This document shows positions 6,094 through 6,424 of a stretch of DNA of 6,424 bases, piece by piece; within the stretch, counting starts at the first letter, position 1; every line of letters begins with the position of its first letter. Origin of the DNA: an uncultured Oscillospiraceae bacterium (GTDB taxonomy: Bacteria > Bacillota > Clostridia > Oscillospirales > Acutalibacteraceae); the NCBI GenBank assembly GCA_900549675.1, contig URPG01000123.1, positions 1 through 6,424 of the forward strand, written 5' to 3'. The notes under the pieces are model-generated. The model was not told the DNA's origin, did no database searches, and was given only the letters and a program-made list of their open reading frames with translations. The translations under genes and the position numbers were made by a program.

Positions 6094-6424
6094 TTATGGT
6101 TGCGGGCTGTAAAGAAAATTTTTGACCCTCTCCTGCGAGTTTTCATCTCCTAAATAATAGATAGTATCACCCTCTTTTACAACAGCATAAGGACCCGGAG
6201 AAATAATCATATTGTCTTCCCGCTTAATGGCAATAATAGTGGCAGAGGTATTATGCCAAAAATTCATTTCTGAAATGCTTTCTCCTAAATGATCGGCGTC
6301 TGACGTCATCTCAATTTCAAAAGGAATAAACGGATTGACCGCTTTAAAGCGTTCTGTTTTATATAGCAATTCAGAAATCATAGCCTTAAGTTCTGCGTTT
6401 TTAGTTGTTTGCTCTTCTATATTT
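6094..6424 (-). CDS. busR: BusR-like regulator, C-terminal part with TrkA_C/RCK_C domain (5' end outside window)
   Basis: The frame is open from the right edge to TAA at 6094: 109 residues of a longer protein. An internal ATG at 6381 is not the likely start, because the same frame continues upstream without a stop. The first 25 or so residues (EEQTTKNAELKAMISELLYK) look like a helical linker. The rest is a TrkA_C/RCK_C domain: FEIEMTSDADHLGESISEMNF-type opening, SATIIAIKREDN, IISPGPYAVVKEGDTIYYLGD, then a closing helix. This linker plus RCK_C pattern is that of BusR-type proteins, which carry an N-terminal GntR-like winged helix and bind c-di-AMP through RCK_C. The winged helix itself would lie beyond the window and is not seen. 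Position directly upstream of a betaine transporter operon, in the same orientation, supports the call. A K+ channel or antiporter subunit with the same domain is the main alternative. Confidence 0.75.
   Translation of the reverse strand, partial: NIEEQTTKNAELKAMISELLYKTERFKAVNPFIPFEIEMTSDADHLGESISEMNFWHNTSATIIAIKREDNMIISPGPYAVVKEGDTIYYLGDENSQERVKNFLYSPQP

Noticed and set aside
6379..6381. ATG at 6381 as the start of a stand-alone 95-residue RCK_C protein
   Set aside because: The frame stays open to the window edge and the upstream residues continue a helical linker as in BusR-type proteins. No ribosome site of note precedes this ATG.

Overview
The window looks like ordinary chromosomal DNA from an AT-rich Gram-positive bacterium (Bacillota). 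The grounds are strong AGGAGG-type ribosome binding sites, a lipoprotein substrate-binding protein instead of a periplasmic one, OpuA/Gbu-type betaine transport genes, a BusR-type regulator and a YhfW-type oxidoreductase. The genus cannot be fixed from the sequence. All six genes lie on the minus strand, so transcription runs from right to left. No mobile element, phage gene, tRNA, rRNA or CRISPR array was seen.

Right part (6424 to about 2843), osmoprotection. At the right edge is the C-terminal part of a BusR-like regulator (6094-6424, 5' end outside the window). It is a short helical linker followed by a TrkA_C/RCK_C domain and ends at a strong terminator. Next come a well-formed promoter (TTGACA, 17-bp spacer, extended -10) and a perfect 16-bp inverted repeat starting at the -10 box. 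Behind them is a three-gene operon for a glycine betaine/proline-betaine type ABC importer: ATPase with tandem CBS domains (opuAA, 4691-5902), permease (opuAB, 3808-4716, overlapping opuAA by 26 bases) and substrate-binding lipoprotein (opuAC, 2910-3791). The operon ends at a strong terminator (2843-2881). In lactococci and streptococci BusR is a c-di-AMP-responsive repressor of such transporters, so the layout suggests local regulation: BusR on the operator, and possibly c-di-AMP or ionic-strength sensing by the CBS domains of the ATPase.

Left part (about 2820 to 1), redox/iron. A separately promoted gene (1512-2747) encodes a 411-residue protein of a family I cannot name. It carries a ferritin-like diiron signature, and its Glu and [Asp/Glu]-x-x-His ligands recur three times with exactly the same 30-residue spacing. 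Downstream, after a weak terminator-like hairpin, is a YhfW-type FAD oxidoreductase with a C-terminal Rieske [2Fe-2S] domain (1-1401, 3' end outside the window). The pair may serve in oxygen or redox handling, but no substrate can be named.

Most of the window is conventional. The points most worth a second look are the triplicated diiron half-motif, the operator-like palindrome at the opu promoter, and the pairing of the uncharacterised diiron protein with the Rieske flavoprotein.
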